This document shows positions 1-6,867 of a stretch of DNA of 22,057 nt, one piece after another (position 1 is the stretch's first letter; the number at the start of each line of letters is the position of its first letter). The stretch spans positions 1 through 22,057 of the forward strand of contig DXJI01000038.1 in assembly GCA_019057595.1 (NCBI GenBank), written 5' to 3'. A program made the position numbers and the translations under genes. The notes under the pieces are model-generated. The model was not told where the DNA came from, ran no database searches, and was given only the letters and a program-made list of their open reading frames with translations. This DNA is from Candidatus Thorarchaeota archaeon (GTDB taxonomy: Archaea; Asgardarchaeota; Thorarchaeia; Thorarchaeales; Thorarchaeaceae).

Positions 1-2
1 AC

Positions 3-524
3 AAATCAGTAGAACTTGCTGTAACCTCGCCTCCATACATCAACGCAGTAGACTATCCTCGAACTCATCAGCTGGAGATGTACTGGCTCGGACTCCTAGG
101 GAATGGTCCACTCTCTCACGTGAAGCGCAAGTACATCGGCACTGAAACAGTCTACAAGGAAGAGTATGAGAAACTCAGAATTACAGGCTACGAGACCCTA
201 GACTCAATCTTGGAGCGTATCTACGTCAAAGATCCACGCAGGTCGTATATTGTGTTCAAGTTCTTCGAGGACATGGAACAGCAGTTGTCTGAGATATATC
301 GAGTCCTGAAGCCTGGTGGTCGCTATTGTATTGCCATTGGCAACAATCTCATCCGGGGTGTGGAAGTTCATTCAGACGAAATCCTGTCGGAGATTGCTAC
401 TTCAAGTGTTGGATTCAGACTAGAGAATACATTCTTTTCAAAGCTCATTCGCCACTTCATCAGAATTCCAAGACCTGAACGGATGTTGGGAGAATGGGTC
501 CTTGTCCTGCAGAAGCCTTCATGA
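3..524 (+). CDS. SAM-dependent methyltransferase, SPPY type, 3' part
   Basis: The reading frame is open from the first bases of the window, so the gene is cut at its 5' end; the first ATG (78) is internal. Just before it the frame encodes TSPPYINAVDYPRTHQLEMY, which holds the (S/N/D)PPY catalytic motif IV of amino-methyltransferases that modify N4-cytosine or N6-adenine in DNA, or related exocyclic amines in RNA. A second family feature is LKPGGRYCIAIGNN around residue 105, the strand after motif IV. The AdoMet-binding FxGxG motif I is not in the visible part and should lie upstream, outside the window. The stop TGA abuts the stop of the convergent hydrolase gene with no spacer. No restriction enzyme gene is visible next to it, so an orphan DNA methylase or an RNA methylase are both open. 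Confidence 0.8.
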   Translation, partial: KSVELAVTSPPYINAVDYPRTHQLEMYWLGLLGNGPLSHVKRKYIGTETVYKEEYEKLRITGYETLDSILERIYVKDPRRSYIVFKFFEDMEQQLSEIYRVLKPGGRYCIAIGNNLIRGVEVHSDEILSEIATSSVGFRLENTFFSKLIRHFIRIPRPERMLGEWVLVLQKPS

Positions 525-1181
525 TTAAATGAGGAACTGCTGGATAATGGTAACAACCTGCATAAGGACTCTCAATGATCCCGTGATGTCCCCTTCAATT
601 TCCAGACTATGATTCGCTCCTTCTACAACTATCCCACTGAGAAGAGTGGTTGCATTCAAGCGGTCTATGATGTCGCTGTCGTAATGATCATCTCTTGTTC
701 CTATGACTAGAACTGCATCTTTCATGTGCGACAGCATCTGCTCCATAAGTTCTGGATTCTTTATCAATGGAGTAAGCCAAATTGTTTTTGCATCTCGTAA
801 ATCTTCGTATGTTTCGAGTAGATGTCCTATAGCTAGTGTTCCCAAAGACTTTCCAGCTAGACAAGTCACTTCTTGCTTTTCCATGTCGGTTATGTGCCTC
901 CAAGCAGCTTCAACATCTTTGATTAACCAATCTGACCGGGTTTGCACGGATTCTTCCATGAATTCAGGGTTGTTTGAGTAATCATAATCTACAGTCAGTA
1001 CATTCAAACCACTTGCGAGAATGGCTTGGACTGAATAGTGGAGCAGCGGCATTGTTGAATTATACGCCAGCCCTGGAAAGACGAGAGCAACCTTGTTTGT
1101 TTCCGCAAATTGTTTGACGAATCTGTTTTTCAGAGGTCTGCCGCGGTAACCTTTGATATCCAACTGTTCAGTGGAAACCAT
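525..1181 (-). CDS. alpha/beta hydrolase
   Basis: A small single-domain alpha/beta hydrolase of about 218 residues. Numbering from the ATG at 1181, the nucleophile elbow is GKSLG with Ser112, the acid is probably Asp164 or Asp165 in GTRDDHYD, and the base is His191 in GANHS. The VFPGLAYNS stretch near residue 35 looks like the oxyanion-hole loop. The substrate cannot be told from sequence. A longer frame opens at a GTG at 1205, but a Shine-Dalgarno AGGAGA (1192-1197) lies inside that extension, 10 nt before the ATG at 1181, and a TATA-like TTTATTG on this strand (1231-1237) would start transcription near 1208. I therefore prefer ATG 1181. It is convergent with the methyltransferase gene, with zero bases between stop codons. 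Confidence 0.85.
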   Translation of the reverse strand: MVSTEQLDIKGYRGRPLKNRFVKQFAETNKVALVFPGLAYNSTMPLLHYSVQAILASGLNVLTVDYDYSNNPEFMEESVQTRSDWLIKDVEAAWRHITDMEKQEVTCLAGKSLGTLAIGHLLETYEDLRDAKTIWLTPLIKNPELMEQMLSHMKDAVLVIGTRDDHYDSDIIDRLNATTLLSGIVVEGANHSLEIEGDITGSLRVLMQVVTIIQQFLI

Positions 1182-1263
1182 TGTCGACTTATCTCCTAAA
1201 CGCACCCAGTTCTATGATGCTAAAGCTTATCAATAAACCTGCGAGTGAGAAGCAAAACAATAC

Positions 1264-1368
1264 GGAGGTATATGATACATGGCATTAACTTTCAGGTGGG
1301 ATCACCTTTGCCCGACGCTCATTCTTGTCTCTACCTCCTTCTGCGAAGTTCCTCTACGTGCTACTTAG
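1264..1368 (+). other. strong SD with out-of-frame 29-codon ORF before wHTH gene
   Basis: The best ribosome-binding site near here is GGAGGT at 1264-1269. It is placed 9 nt before an ATG at 1279, which opens a 29-codon frame ending at TAG 1366-1368. This frame overlaps the start of the winged-helix gene in another frame (+1). It may be a leader peptide, or the true 5' end of the winged-helix gene separated from it by a frameshift or base-call error. The peptide itself resembles nothing I know. Confidence 0.3.
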
Positions 1369-1537
1369 GGACAGACGCCGGATGTCCCGGCAGGACCTGA
1401 TAAGCAGCACTTTCCTTCCTCCCCGTACAGTAAACTACGGTCTCAGTCGACTGAAGGCCCTAGGACTGATTCGGGAAGAGGAGCATGAGGACGACGCGAG
1501 GGAGAGAGTCTATGAGCTTGTGCAGGTTCCTATGTAG
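1325..1537 (+). CDS. small winged-helix DNA-binding protein
   Basis: A 70-residue winged-helix domain of MarR/ArsR-like type. The first helix is SAKFLYVLLRD, the helix-turn-helix is RQDLISSTFLPPRTVNYGLS followed by LKALGLIREE, and a short wing strand ERVYELV ends the protein. This matches a minimal archaeal winged-helix regulator, with no effector or dimerisation domain. The assigned start is TTG 1325, the first possible start in frame after the in-frame stop at 1286-1288, yet it has no Shine-Dalgarno. A strong GGAGGT lies about 56 nt upstream in front of an out-of-frame ATG, so the 5' end is uncertain. The target is unknown. It is co-directional with aspS, 118 bp away. Confidence 0.65.
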   Translation: MSLPPSAKFLYVLLRDRRRMSRQDLISSTFLPPRTVNYGLSRLKALGLIREEEHEDDARERVYELVQVPM

Positions 1538-1552
1538 CGGAACTGTAATCCA

Positions 1553-1587
1553 GAAGGTGGTTTCTGGGCTTGACCCAGACCATCTTC
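1553..1587 (+). other. stem-loop between wHTH gene and aspS
   Basis: Arms GAAGGTGG (1553-1560) plus TCTGGG (1563-1568) pair with CCCAGA (1574-1579) plus CCATCTTC (1580-1587). There is one G-U pair, a TT bulge and a 5-nt loop. It starts 16 nt after the winged-helix stop codon. No U-tract follows, so it is either a processing or weak termination site, or structure in the aspS leader. Confidence 0.45.
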
Positions 1588-1655
1588 CACACTCTCCAAA
1601 AGCCTCATAATGTACTCCTGCGTCAGCCGAATGAACTCAGGTTGAGGTTTGAAGT

Positions 1656-3014
1656 ATGAACTTCTACGAAAAGGCTGGTACAGAACAGATTGGAGCTGAA
1701 ACTCGTACCCATTTCAGCAATGAAATCACTTCAGAGTTGAATAGGAAAGAAGTCGTTCTGATGGGCTGGACCCACATTCTCCGAGATAAGGGCAAAATCA
1801 AGTTCCTGATTCTCAGAGATGAGCATGGGACTGTACAAATCACAATTCCTCAGAAAAAGGTGTCCGAGGAAGTCTTTGAAACCTCAGGAAAGCTCAAGCC
1901 CGAGACTGCAATATCCGTTCATGGGACTGTTGTCGCAACAACACAGGTTGCAGCTGGTGCTGAAGTCATTCCAACTAAGATTAGGATTCTAAACACTGCC
2001 GAACGTCTTCCGATCGATGTAGTCGAAGGAAAGGTCGACATTGAACTAGATACTCGGTTGAATCATAGGATACTTGACCTTCGCAAACCCACAATCAACG
2101 CAGTATTCAGGATTCAACACAGCTTGGTTCGCTTTGCAAGGGAGTATCTTGAGAGTCAAGACTTTGTGGAGATTCATACTCCCAAGATTGTCGCTGAAGC
2201 CACTGAAGGTGGAGCAAACCTCTTTGAAATCAAGTATTTCGATAAGAAGGCATACTTGGCTCAGAGTCCGCAATTCTACAAACAACTGATGGTTCTAGCT
2301 GGCTTTGGAAGAGTATTCGAGATTGCTCCAGTATTCCGAGCAGAGAAGCATAACACGCGACGTCATATGAATGAATACACCTCATTTGACTTTGAGATGG
2401 GTTGGATTAGCGATGTTGACGATGTCATGAAAATGGAAGAACAGATGCTTCATCATTCCTTCACCAAGACCAAGAAGCATGTAGCTGCAGAGTTGGAACT
2501 CCTAGATGTTGATCTAGAGATACCCAAGCTACCTTTCAAGAGAATCAAATATACTGAGGCAATTGAACTCGTCAATGAAGCAGGAAAGGACCTTGCAATA
2601 ACCGACGACCTTGATCCCGAATGCGAACGTCTCCTAGGTGAGATATTCCCAGAAAAATATGGGACTGATATGGTGTTCATTACTCACTATCCCCTCGAGC
2701 TCAGACCTGCTTATACGATGCCAAGTATGACTGATGAGGGTATGACTGAGAGCTTTGATCTGACGTATCGAGGTATGGAGATTACAACTGGAAGTCAGCG
2801 AATTCATCTATACGGTCTTCTTGTAGAGCGATTCAAGGCTAAAGGATTCAATCCAAAATACTTCGCATTCTATCTTGATCCTTTCAAGTACGGAGCACCA
2901 CCACATGGTGGAATTGGACTTGGTGTAGAACGGTTGACTATGCAGCTCTTGGGTATCGATAATGTTCGAGAAGCAACTCTCCTTCCAAGGGACAGGGACC
3001 GACTTACTCCCTAA
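1656..3014 (+). CDS. aspS: aspartyl-tRNA synthetase, archaeal class IIb
   Basis: Charges tRNA-Asp with aspartate in the cytosol. Its 452 residues match the archaeal/eukaryotic AspRS type, which lacks the bacterial insertion domain. The N-terminal OB-fold anticodon-binding domain spans about residues 30-115 (VVLMGWTHILRDKGKIKFLI). The class II core follows: QSPQFYKQ at about 203-210, motif 2 from FEIAPVFRAEKHNTRRH (221-237) with catalytic Arg228, and motif 3 GIGLGVERL (419-427) with Arg426. The ATG at 1656 has GAGGT (1644-1648) 7 nt upstream. Many archaeal AspRS also charge tRNA-Asn when AsnRS is absent; I cannot decide that from this sequence. The gene appears to be transcribed alone or with the small winged-helix gene. 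Confidence 0.97.
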   Translation: MNFYEKAGTEQIGAETRTHFSNEITSELNRKEVVLMGWTHILRDKGKIKFLILRDEHGTVQITIPQKKVSEEVFETSGKLKPETAISVHGTVVATTQVAAGAEVIPTKIRILNTAERLPIDVVEGKVDIELDTRLNHRILDLRKPTINAVFRIQHSLVRFAREYLESQDFVEIHTPKIVAEATEGGANLFEIKYFDKKAYLAQSPQFYKQLMVLAGFGRVFEIAPVFRAEKHNTRRHMNEYTSFDFEMGWISDVDDVMKMEEQMLHHSFTKTKKHVAAELELLDVDLEIPKLPFKRIKYTEAIELVNEAGKDLAITDDLDPECERLLGEIFPEKYGTDMVFITHYPLELRPAYTMPSMTDEGMTESFDLTYRGMEITTGSQRIHLYGLLVERFKAKGFNPKYFAFYLDPFKYGAPPHGGIGLGVERLTMQLLGIDNVREATLLPRDRDRLTP

Positions 3015-3085
3015 TTGTTGATTCACTATGTCATCTTCTTCTACCGCGCTCTTCAAGCTCAGTCGTCACGAATTGAACTAAACTC

Positions 3086-3117
3086 AGAGGTCAAACTCCT
3101 CTCTTCTCAATCTCGTT
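3086..3117 (+). terminator. possible aspS 3' hairpin
   Basis: A short hairpin, AGAGG (3086-3090) with CCTCT (3098-3102) and a 7-nt loop, is followed by a pyrimidine-rich run (3103-3120). It lies 72 nt after the aspS stop. The stem is only 5 bp, so this is a weak candidate. Confidence 0.2.
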
Positions 3118-3159
3118 CTTGATGATTTGAGTATTGATAATGTTCCAGGAATTGACAAC

Positions 3160-3306
3160 ATGCAAACGTGTATTGATCGAGACAAGTGTTTCCCATTCTT
3201 CTCAGAAACTCTTGGTTGTTCAATCTGTGTAAAGGTATGCCCCTTTTCGAAAGCTGGGGATACGTATGAGCGACTTAAAGAAAAAGTTGTGAAACGAGAG
3301 GAATAA
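3160..3306 (+). pseudogene. 4Fe-4S ferredoxin-domain remnant or 48-aa mini-protein
   Basis: The 383-bp gap between aspS and the ESCRT locus hides a frame that reads MQTCIDRDKCFPFF, then GCSICVKVCPFSK, then a charged tail ending at TAA 3304-3306. The CxxCxxxCP cluster motif with preceding cysteines looks like the C-terminal ferredoxin half of larger archaeal Fe-S proteins related to epoxyqueuosine-reductase or reductive-dehalogenase-type ferredoxin domains. In frame, only about 26 further sense codons precede the ATG before a stop at 3079-3081, so the rest of such a protein is missing. AGGA (3147-3150) lies 9 nt before the ATG, so translation as a 48-residue protein is possible. I lean towards a decayed remnant. 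Apart from this and the weak hairpin at 3086-3117, I see nothing else in 3015-3397. Confidence 0.5.
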
Positions 3307-3430
3307 TTCTCATCTCCTCTTCTTAGAATCGTTTCAGTTTCAAGTTGATAATACTTGGTCTTAAAGCACGAGTCGTTCTAGTCACTCTGCCAGCCTAGTG
3401 CAGGTCAGAAAAACGAAGGGATACCATCCA

Positions 3431-4192
3431 ATGCACGAGCGACTCCACTCAGAACTTTACGCTACAATTGCGACTCTAGACCAGCTGAAGAAGCTGTACG
3501 ATCATGGGTCAATTGACGTAAAGTCCTTTCAACGAGAATCACAAGCTCTCCTTCATGATGTCCGTTCACAGATTGAGAATCTACGGAGAATGGGATCTGA
3601 CATCGGTGGGTTCATCTCAGGTGAGAGGATTGTTGAGGTCTTTCCAGAGGCAGCAACAATGTTGAAACTCGGAGATCAGGCTCCTAGACGGTCTCTGCAG
3701 GGGATGACAATGGACCAGTACTTCGACTACATAGGTCTCGCAATCCTTGACGTGGCCACCGAGCATTCTTCGAAAGGACTGATGGGACTTGCTGAGCTGA
3801 TTGTAGAAGTGGTCAGGCGATTACCGGAGTTAGAGTCTGTATCCTACAACGATGTGATTGAGGCTGTCAATCGAGTTGCTGAACATGGATTAATACCGGG
3901 AATCCGGACCCTCAAAGGCGGGGTCAAGGTTGTTGAATTGCGCCCTTTAGAACTACGCCGCGACCAAGCCGACGTGGTCAATCTCGCAGCAACAAAGGGC
4001 TATGTGTCAGTTGAAGAAGTAATGATGCAGCTCAAGTGGTCTGAGGATCACGCACGACAGGTTTTGTCAAGTCTTGTTGAAACAGGAATGGCTGTGGCTG
4101 ACATACGTTTCTCAACCGGTGGTAGATACTATTTCCCTGGTCTCCGAGCACGTGATCCTTCAACCGACCCAAGAACTGCTGGAGCCTACTGA
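3431..4192 (+). CDS. vps22: ESCRT-I/II composite: Vps28 N-terminal-like + Vps22/EAP30
   Basis: Two ESCRT domains in one protein of 253 residues (264 if the GTG at 3398 is used). Residues about 8-80 (ELYATIATLDQLKKLYDHGS, then a helix and GGFISGERIVEVFPEAATML) follow the Vps28 N-terminal core helices of ESCRT-I. Residues about 94-240 are the EAP30/Vps22 tandem winged helices of ESCRT-II: the first runs to GLIPGIRTLKGGVKVVELRP, and the second contains ATKGYVSVEEVMMQLKW and HARQVLSSLVETGMAVADI, close to the human VPS22 C-terminus. Vps22 binds Vps25 in ESCRT-II, and the Vps25 gene is the convergent neighbour with 1 bp between stop codons. I chose ATG 3431 because it starts just before the Vps28-like helix and has a weak AAGGGA upstream; GTG 3398 has no SD. 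Any promoter is weak (TATA-like stretches at 3348-3356 and 3361-3366). Confidence 0.9.
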   Translation: MHERLHSELYATIATLDQLKKLYDHGSIDVKSFQRESQALLHDVRSQIENLRRMGSDIGGFISGERIVEVFPEAATMLKLGDQAPRRSLQGMTMDQYFDYIGLAILDVATEHSSKGLMGLAELIVEVVRRLPELESVSYNDVIEAVNRVAEHGLIPGIRTLKGGVKVVELRPLELRRDQADVVNLAATKGYVSVEEVMMQLKWSEDHARQVLSSLVETGMAVADIRFSTGGRYYFPGLRARDPSTDPRTAGAY

Positions 4193-4193
4193 T

Positions 4194-4916
4194 TCAGTCT
4201 GTTGAGATTATGACTGCGCCTTTTTTCTGGTCTACCCATTCGGCAAATCCTTTCTTTACCATCAATGCTAGTACAATATGAATGTCCTTCTCTGGTAAGT
4301 TAGCAAAGTCCTCGCCTGACTCTTGGATAACTATTGACTTGACATCAAGTCTGAGTTTTCCAGTCTTGATCGCCCATTGATATATCAGGTCTGCCCAGTC
4401 CTCGAGAGGTCTCCAATAGATCCGTAGCTGTCGTTTCTTTCGATCTCTCCACTCAGCCACTTCTTTAATGACGAGAATACTGCCAATCTTCCTAAAGGAT
4501 TCAACTTTGTCCCTCAAGTCTTTGAAGGGTGGTTCTGCTATGAAGGTGGCTAGTGACATCACGTGGACCCTCTTGTTTTCAGTCCACGCTAACAGATAGT
4601 CTGACCATTCATTGGCCCAGAGTTCCATGTCCTTTTCTCTCGAGGGAACGCTATACATCCATTCAGTTTCTTCGACATCTCCCCAAGATGGTGTTACGTA
4701 GTCAACTTCAGGAGGTGTTTCTACGATAATCTCTGTTTCTGCAATCTCTTCAGGTTCTGTAGACTCCTTAGTATCGATGATCACTTCTGGTGTGTGAGTT
4801 ATTTCCTCCAATTCGGTCTCTTCAAGGACTATTTCAGGTTCAGTTTCCACTTCCTCTGAAACTTTGGATTTCTCTTCTGTCTTGGGCTTTTCGCGTTTTC
4901 TTTCTCTAACGCCCAA
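4194..4916 (-). CDS. vps25: ESCRT-II subunit Vps25 with acidic N-terminal extension
   Basis: Vps25 is the winged-helix arm of ESCRT-II that recruits ESCRT-III. Residues about 95-165 (WANEWSDYLLAWTENKRVHV onwards) form winged helix 1. Residues about 166-240 form winged helix 2: IYWRPLEDWADLIYQWAIKTG matches the eukaryotic signature WRRPEEWxxLIYQW, and the end FAEWVDQKKGAVIIS matches the final wing. The first 94 residues are an addition: a short basic start (VRERKREK) and then a disordered Glu-rich stretch with 21 Glu between residues 11 and 73. Eukaryotic Vps25 is about 175 residues, so the extension accounts for the extra length. The start is TTG 4916, with SD GGAGGG (4927-4932) inside the end of vps4; only 3 bp separate it from the vps4 stop, so the pair is an operon and probably translationally coupled. 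Confidence 0.93.
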   Translation of the reverse strand: MGVRERKREKPKTEEKSKVSEEVETEPEIVLEETELEEITHTPEVIIDTKESTEPEEIAETEIIVETPPEVDYVTPSWGDVEETEWMYSVPSREKDMELWANEWSDYLLAWTENKRVHVMSLATFIAEPPFKDLRDKVESFRKIGSILVIKEVAEWRDRKKRQLRIYWRPLEDWADLIYQWAIKTGKLRLDVKSIVIQESGEDFANLPEKDIHIVLALMVKKGFAEWVDQKKGAVIISTD

Positions 4917-4919
4917 ACT

Positions 4920-6146
4920 CTAGGAACCCTCCGCCCAGTCAATGTATCTTTTGACATCCTCTGGAGGAGTTGCAGGTCTGATGTTCTCGATTGCCTGCAA
5001 TAAGTCATCCCTCGACACAGGGCGGATGTCTAGAATCTCTTGGTCATCATCCATTCTACCAGAACGTTGAAGGTCTCTGATAGGTTCCATCGCGGCCTCT
5101 CGACAGACCACACTGATGTCCCTCCCACTGTATCCTTCTGTGAGGTCAGCCATTTCATCATAATCCACAGTCGGAGAGACCTCGACATCTTCCATGTGGA
5201 CATCGAAAATTACCGCTCTTGCTTCTTTACTTGGCAGTGGGACATGTATCTTCTTTTCAAAACGGGACCTGAGAGCAAAATCTAGTTCCCAGGGCAGGTT
5301 TGTCGCCCCGATCAATGTGATCCGTTCATCCTCCTTACTTGCCAATCCTTGCAGCTCTGTGAGCAGTTGAGTCTTCAGACGTCTCTCCCCACCAACATCA
5401 TCTCCAGATCTTGAAACTCCGATTGAGTCCAACTCGTCTATGAATATGATTGCAGGTTGGTTCTTCCGAGCCAATTCAAAAAGGTTCATCACGAGTCGCT
5501 CTGACTCGCCGAGCCACTTACTTACGATGTTCGCTGCTGATACATTGAAGAAAGTAGCATTGACTTCAGACGCTACGGCTTTGGCGACTAAGGTTTTTCC
5601 ACAGCCTGCTGGTCCGTAGAAGAGGATCCCTCTCCATGGTTGTCGTGCTTTTCCTTTGAAGAGCTCTGGATGTTTCATAGGAGCGAGGATTGCATCGTCT
5701 ATAGCTTGCTTTGCTTCAGCAAGGCCAGCAACTTCAGACATTTTGACAGTGGGGCGCTCTGTTAGAATCGTGTCTGAGATCATCTCTTGTAGTTTTTTAG
5801 ATTCATCATCGACCTCTGATTCGGTTGTAGGTTCCTTAATTGATGTAGGTTCAGAAGCCGTGCCTTCTAGTTTAGGGGGCGCTATCAGACCATCCACTGG
5901 TCCCTTGGACTTCTTCTTGATACCGGAGATGTACCGCACACGATCAACGCACTCTTGAGCTCTGTCAATGTAGTGCTTCCTGACAGAGGGTAGTGATGAT
6001 GAGTTTGACATCTTGACTAGTATCTTGCTTGCCCGTAGATAATGCTGACAAGCTTCTTTCTTCATACCCCTCTGATCCAGAGATATCGCTTGTTCCAAGA
6101 GTGTCTTCAACCCTTGGTCAACCCGGTCACTACCTGATCCTGCCAT
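4920..6146 (-). CDS. vps4: Vps4 AAA ATPase with MIT domain
   Basis: Hexameric ATPase that pulls ESCRT-III subunits out of membrane-bound filaments. Domain order in 408 residues: an N-terminal MIT three-helix bundle (about 8-78), a linker rich in Ser, Glu and Pro (about 80-130), the AAA large domain and the Vps4 small domain. Visible motifs are Walker A GPAGCGKT (178-185), pore loop KWLGESE around Trp211, Walker B IIFIDELD (233-240), the sensor ATNLP near 281-285 and arginine-finger region LRSRF (292-296). The C-terminus TPPEDVKRYIDWAEGS is the conserved Vps4 C-terminal helix, which separates it from Cdc48-type AAA proteins. The ATG at 6146 is 118 bp from the divergent ESCRT-III gene, with an inverted repeat directly upstream. 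It heads an operon with vps25. Confidence 0.97.
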   Translation of the reverse strand: MAGSGSDRVDQGLKTLLEQAISLDQRGMKKEACQHYLRASKILVKMSNSSSLPSVRKHYIDRAQECVDRVRYISGIKKKSKGPVDGLIAPPKLEGTASEPTSIKEPTTESEVDDESKKLQEMISDTILTERPTVKMSEVAGLAEAKQAIDDAILAPMKHPELFKGKARQPWRGILFYGPAGCGKTLVAKAVASEVNATFFNVSAANIVSKWLGESERLVMNLFELARKNQPAIIFIDELDSIGVSRSGDDVGGERRLKTQLLTELQGLASKEDERITLIGATNLPWELDFALRSRFEKKIHVPLPSKEARAVIFDVHMEDVEVSPTVDYDEMADLTEGYSGRDISVVCREAAMEPIRDLQRSGRMDDDQEILDIRPVSRDDLLQAIENIRPATPPEDVKRYIDWAEGS

Positions 6147-6148
6147 TC

Positions 6149-6164
6149 GAGTTCATGTGAACTC
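6149..6164. promoter_or_regulatory. inverted repeat before vps4
   Basis: A perfect 7-bp inverted repeat, GAGTTCA-TG-TGAACTC, ends 3 nt before the vps4 ATG. It would lie in the vps4 leader or across its transcription start, a position suited to a repressor site or to a hairpin at the 5' end of the mRNA. No regulator is known. Confidence 0.45.
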
Positions 6165-6215
6165 TGATTGTAACGAGTTAAGAGTTTTCGTCATACACAG
6201 CACATACTACTACGA

Positions 6216-6234
6216 AGGTTTAAACGCTAAACCT
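6216..6234. promoter_or_regulatory. inverted repeat over the ESCRT-III TATA region
   Basis: A perfect 7-bp inverted repeat, AGGTTTA-AACGC-TAAACCT. It contains TTTAAA (6219-6224), which is well placed as a TATA box for ESCRT-III: transcription would start near 6248, followed by SD AGGTG (6254-6258) and the TTG start at 6265. A protein bound here would block TBP. Confidence 0.5.
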
Positions 6235-6264
6235 GAATAACATCCCGTAGAAAAGGTGTAATTC

Positions 6265-6864
6265 TTGAGTTTCAGAAAGGCATTCTCCTGGGGCAGAAAG
6301 AAACCAGACATAGGTGAGGTTTCCAGCCGTCTTCGAATTCTCTCTAAACAGCTTTCTCGTCAGAGGAATAAATTGGAGAAGGAAGAGCGTGACACAAAAG
6401 CCCGAGCAGTCCGTGCACGAAAAGCTGGACAGACAGAAGCCTTCCGTACTTACGCCACAGAGATGGTTCGGTTCAGGAGATATGCATTGTCAGTTGACAA
6501 GTCCAGATTACAGATACTCAAAATCCTCGCCCATCTGAACAGGGCACAGACCTCCGCCAAGACCTCAAAGGCACTGCAGGAAGTCGCAAAAATCTTGGGA
6601 ATGCTCGGTGATGGAACTGACGCTACAAAGGTCGTTGCTAATGTCGATGAGATTGCTCGACGTCTTGAGGAGTTTGAAATCGAAGCGAGTATCTCAGACG
6701 ACGCACTTGATTCCACAATGGAGATCACCGGAGATGACCTGACATCGGCAATGCATGAGATAGATGCTGAGGCTGGTATTGCAGAAACCGCAACTGGTCC
6801 TGTTGGTGAGTCTGATTCTTTGGAAGACGACATTAGGGCGTTGGAACGAGAGCTCGGAATGTGA
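6265..6864 (+). CDS. ESCRT-III subunit, Vps2/24/46 (CHMP1-3) like
   Basis: A 199-residue Snf7-superfamily protein that should polymerise on membranes and be remodelled by Vps4. The N-terminal half is strongly basic and helical (RKAFSWGRKKP start, helices 1-2 over about 17-80). A middle helix follows (LQILKILAHLNRAQTSAKTS), then an acidic C-terminal half. The last helix, SLEDDIRALERELGM, is a leucine/isoleucine amphipathic tail at the place of the MIM1 motif that binds Vps4 MIT domains, but it lacks the canonical Arg-Leu pair, so it is MIM1-like only. The pattern of the helical core suits the Vps2/24/46 branch rather than Vps20/32/60. Start TTG 6265 has AGGTG 6 nt upstream. It is divergent from vps4 and convergent, with a 3-bp gap, with the zinc-finger gene. 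The second ESCRT-III class is not in this window. Confidence 0.92.
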   Translation: MSFRKAFSWGRKKPDIGEVSSRLRILSKQLSRQRNKLEKEERDTKARAVRARKAGQTEAFRTYATEMVRFRRYALSVDKSRLQILKILAHLNRAQTSAKTSKALQEVAKILGMLGDGTDATKVVANVDEIARRLEEFEIEASISDDALDSTMEITGDDLTSAMHEIDAEAGIAETATGPVGESDSLEDDIRALERELGM

Positions 6865-6867
6865 AAA

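Noticed and set aside
3..524. Restriction-modification system
   Set aside because: Only a methyltransferase fragment is visible; no nuclease or specificity gene is adjacent in the window.
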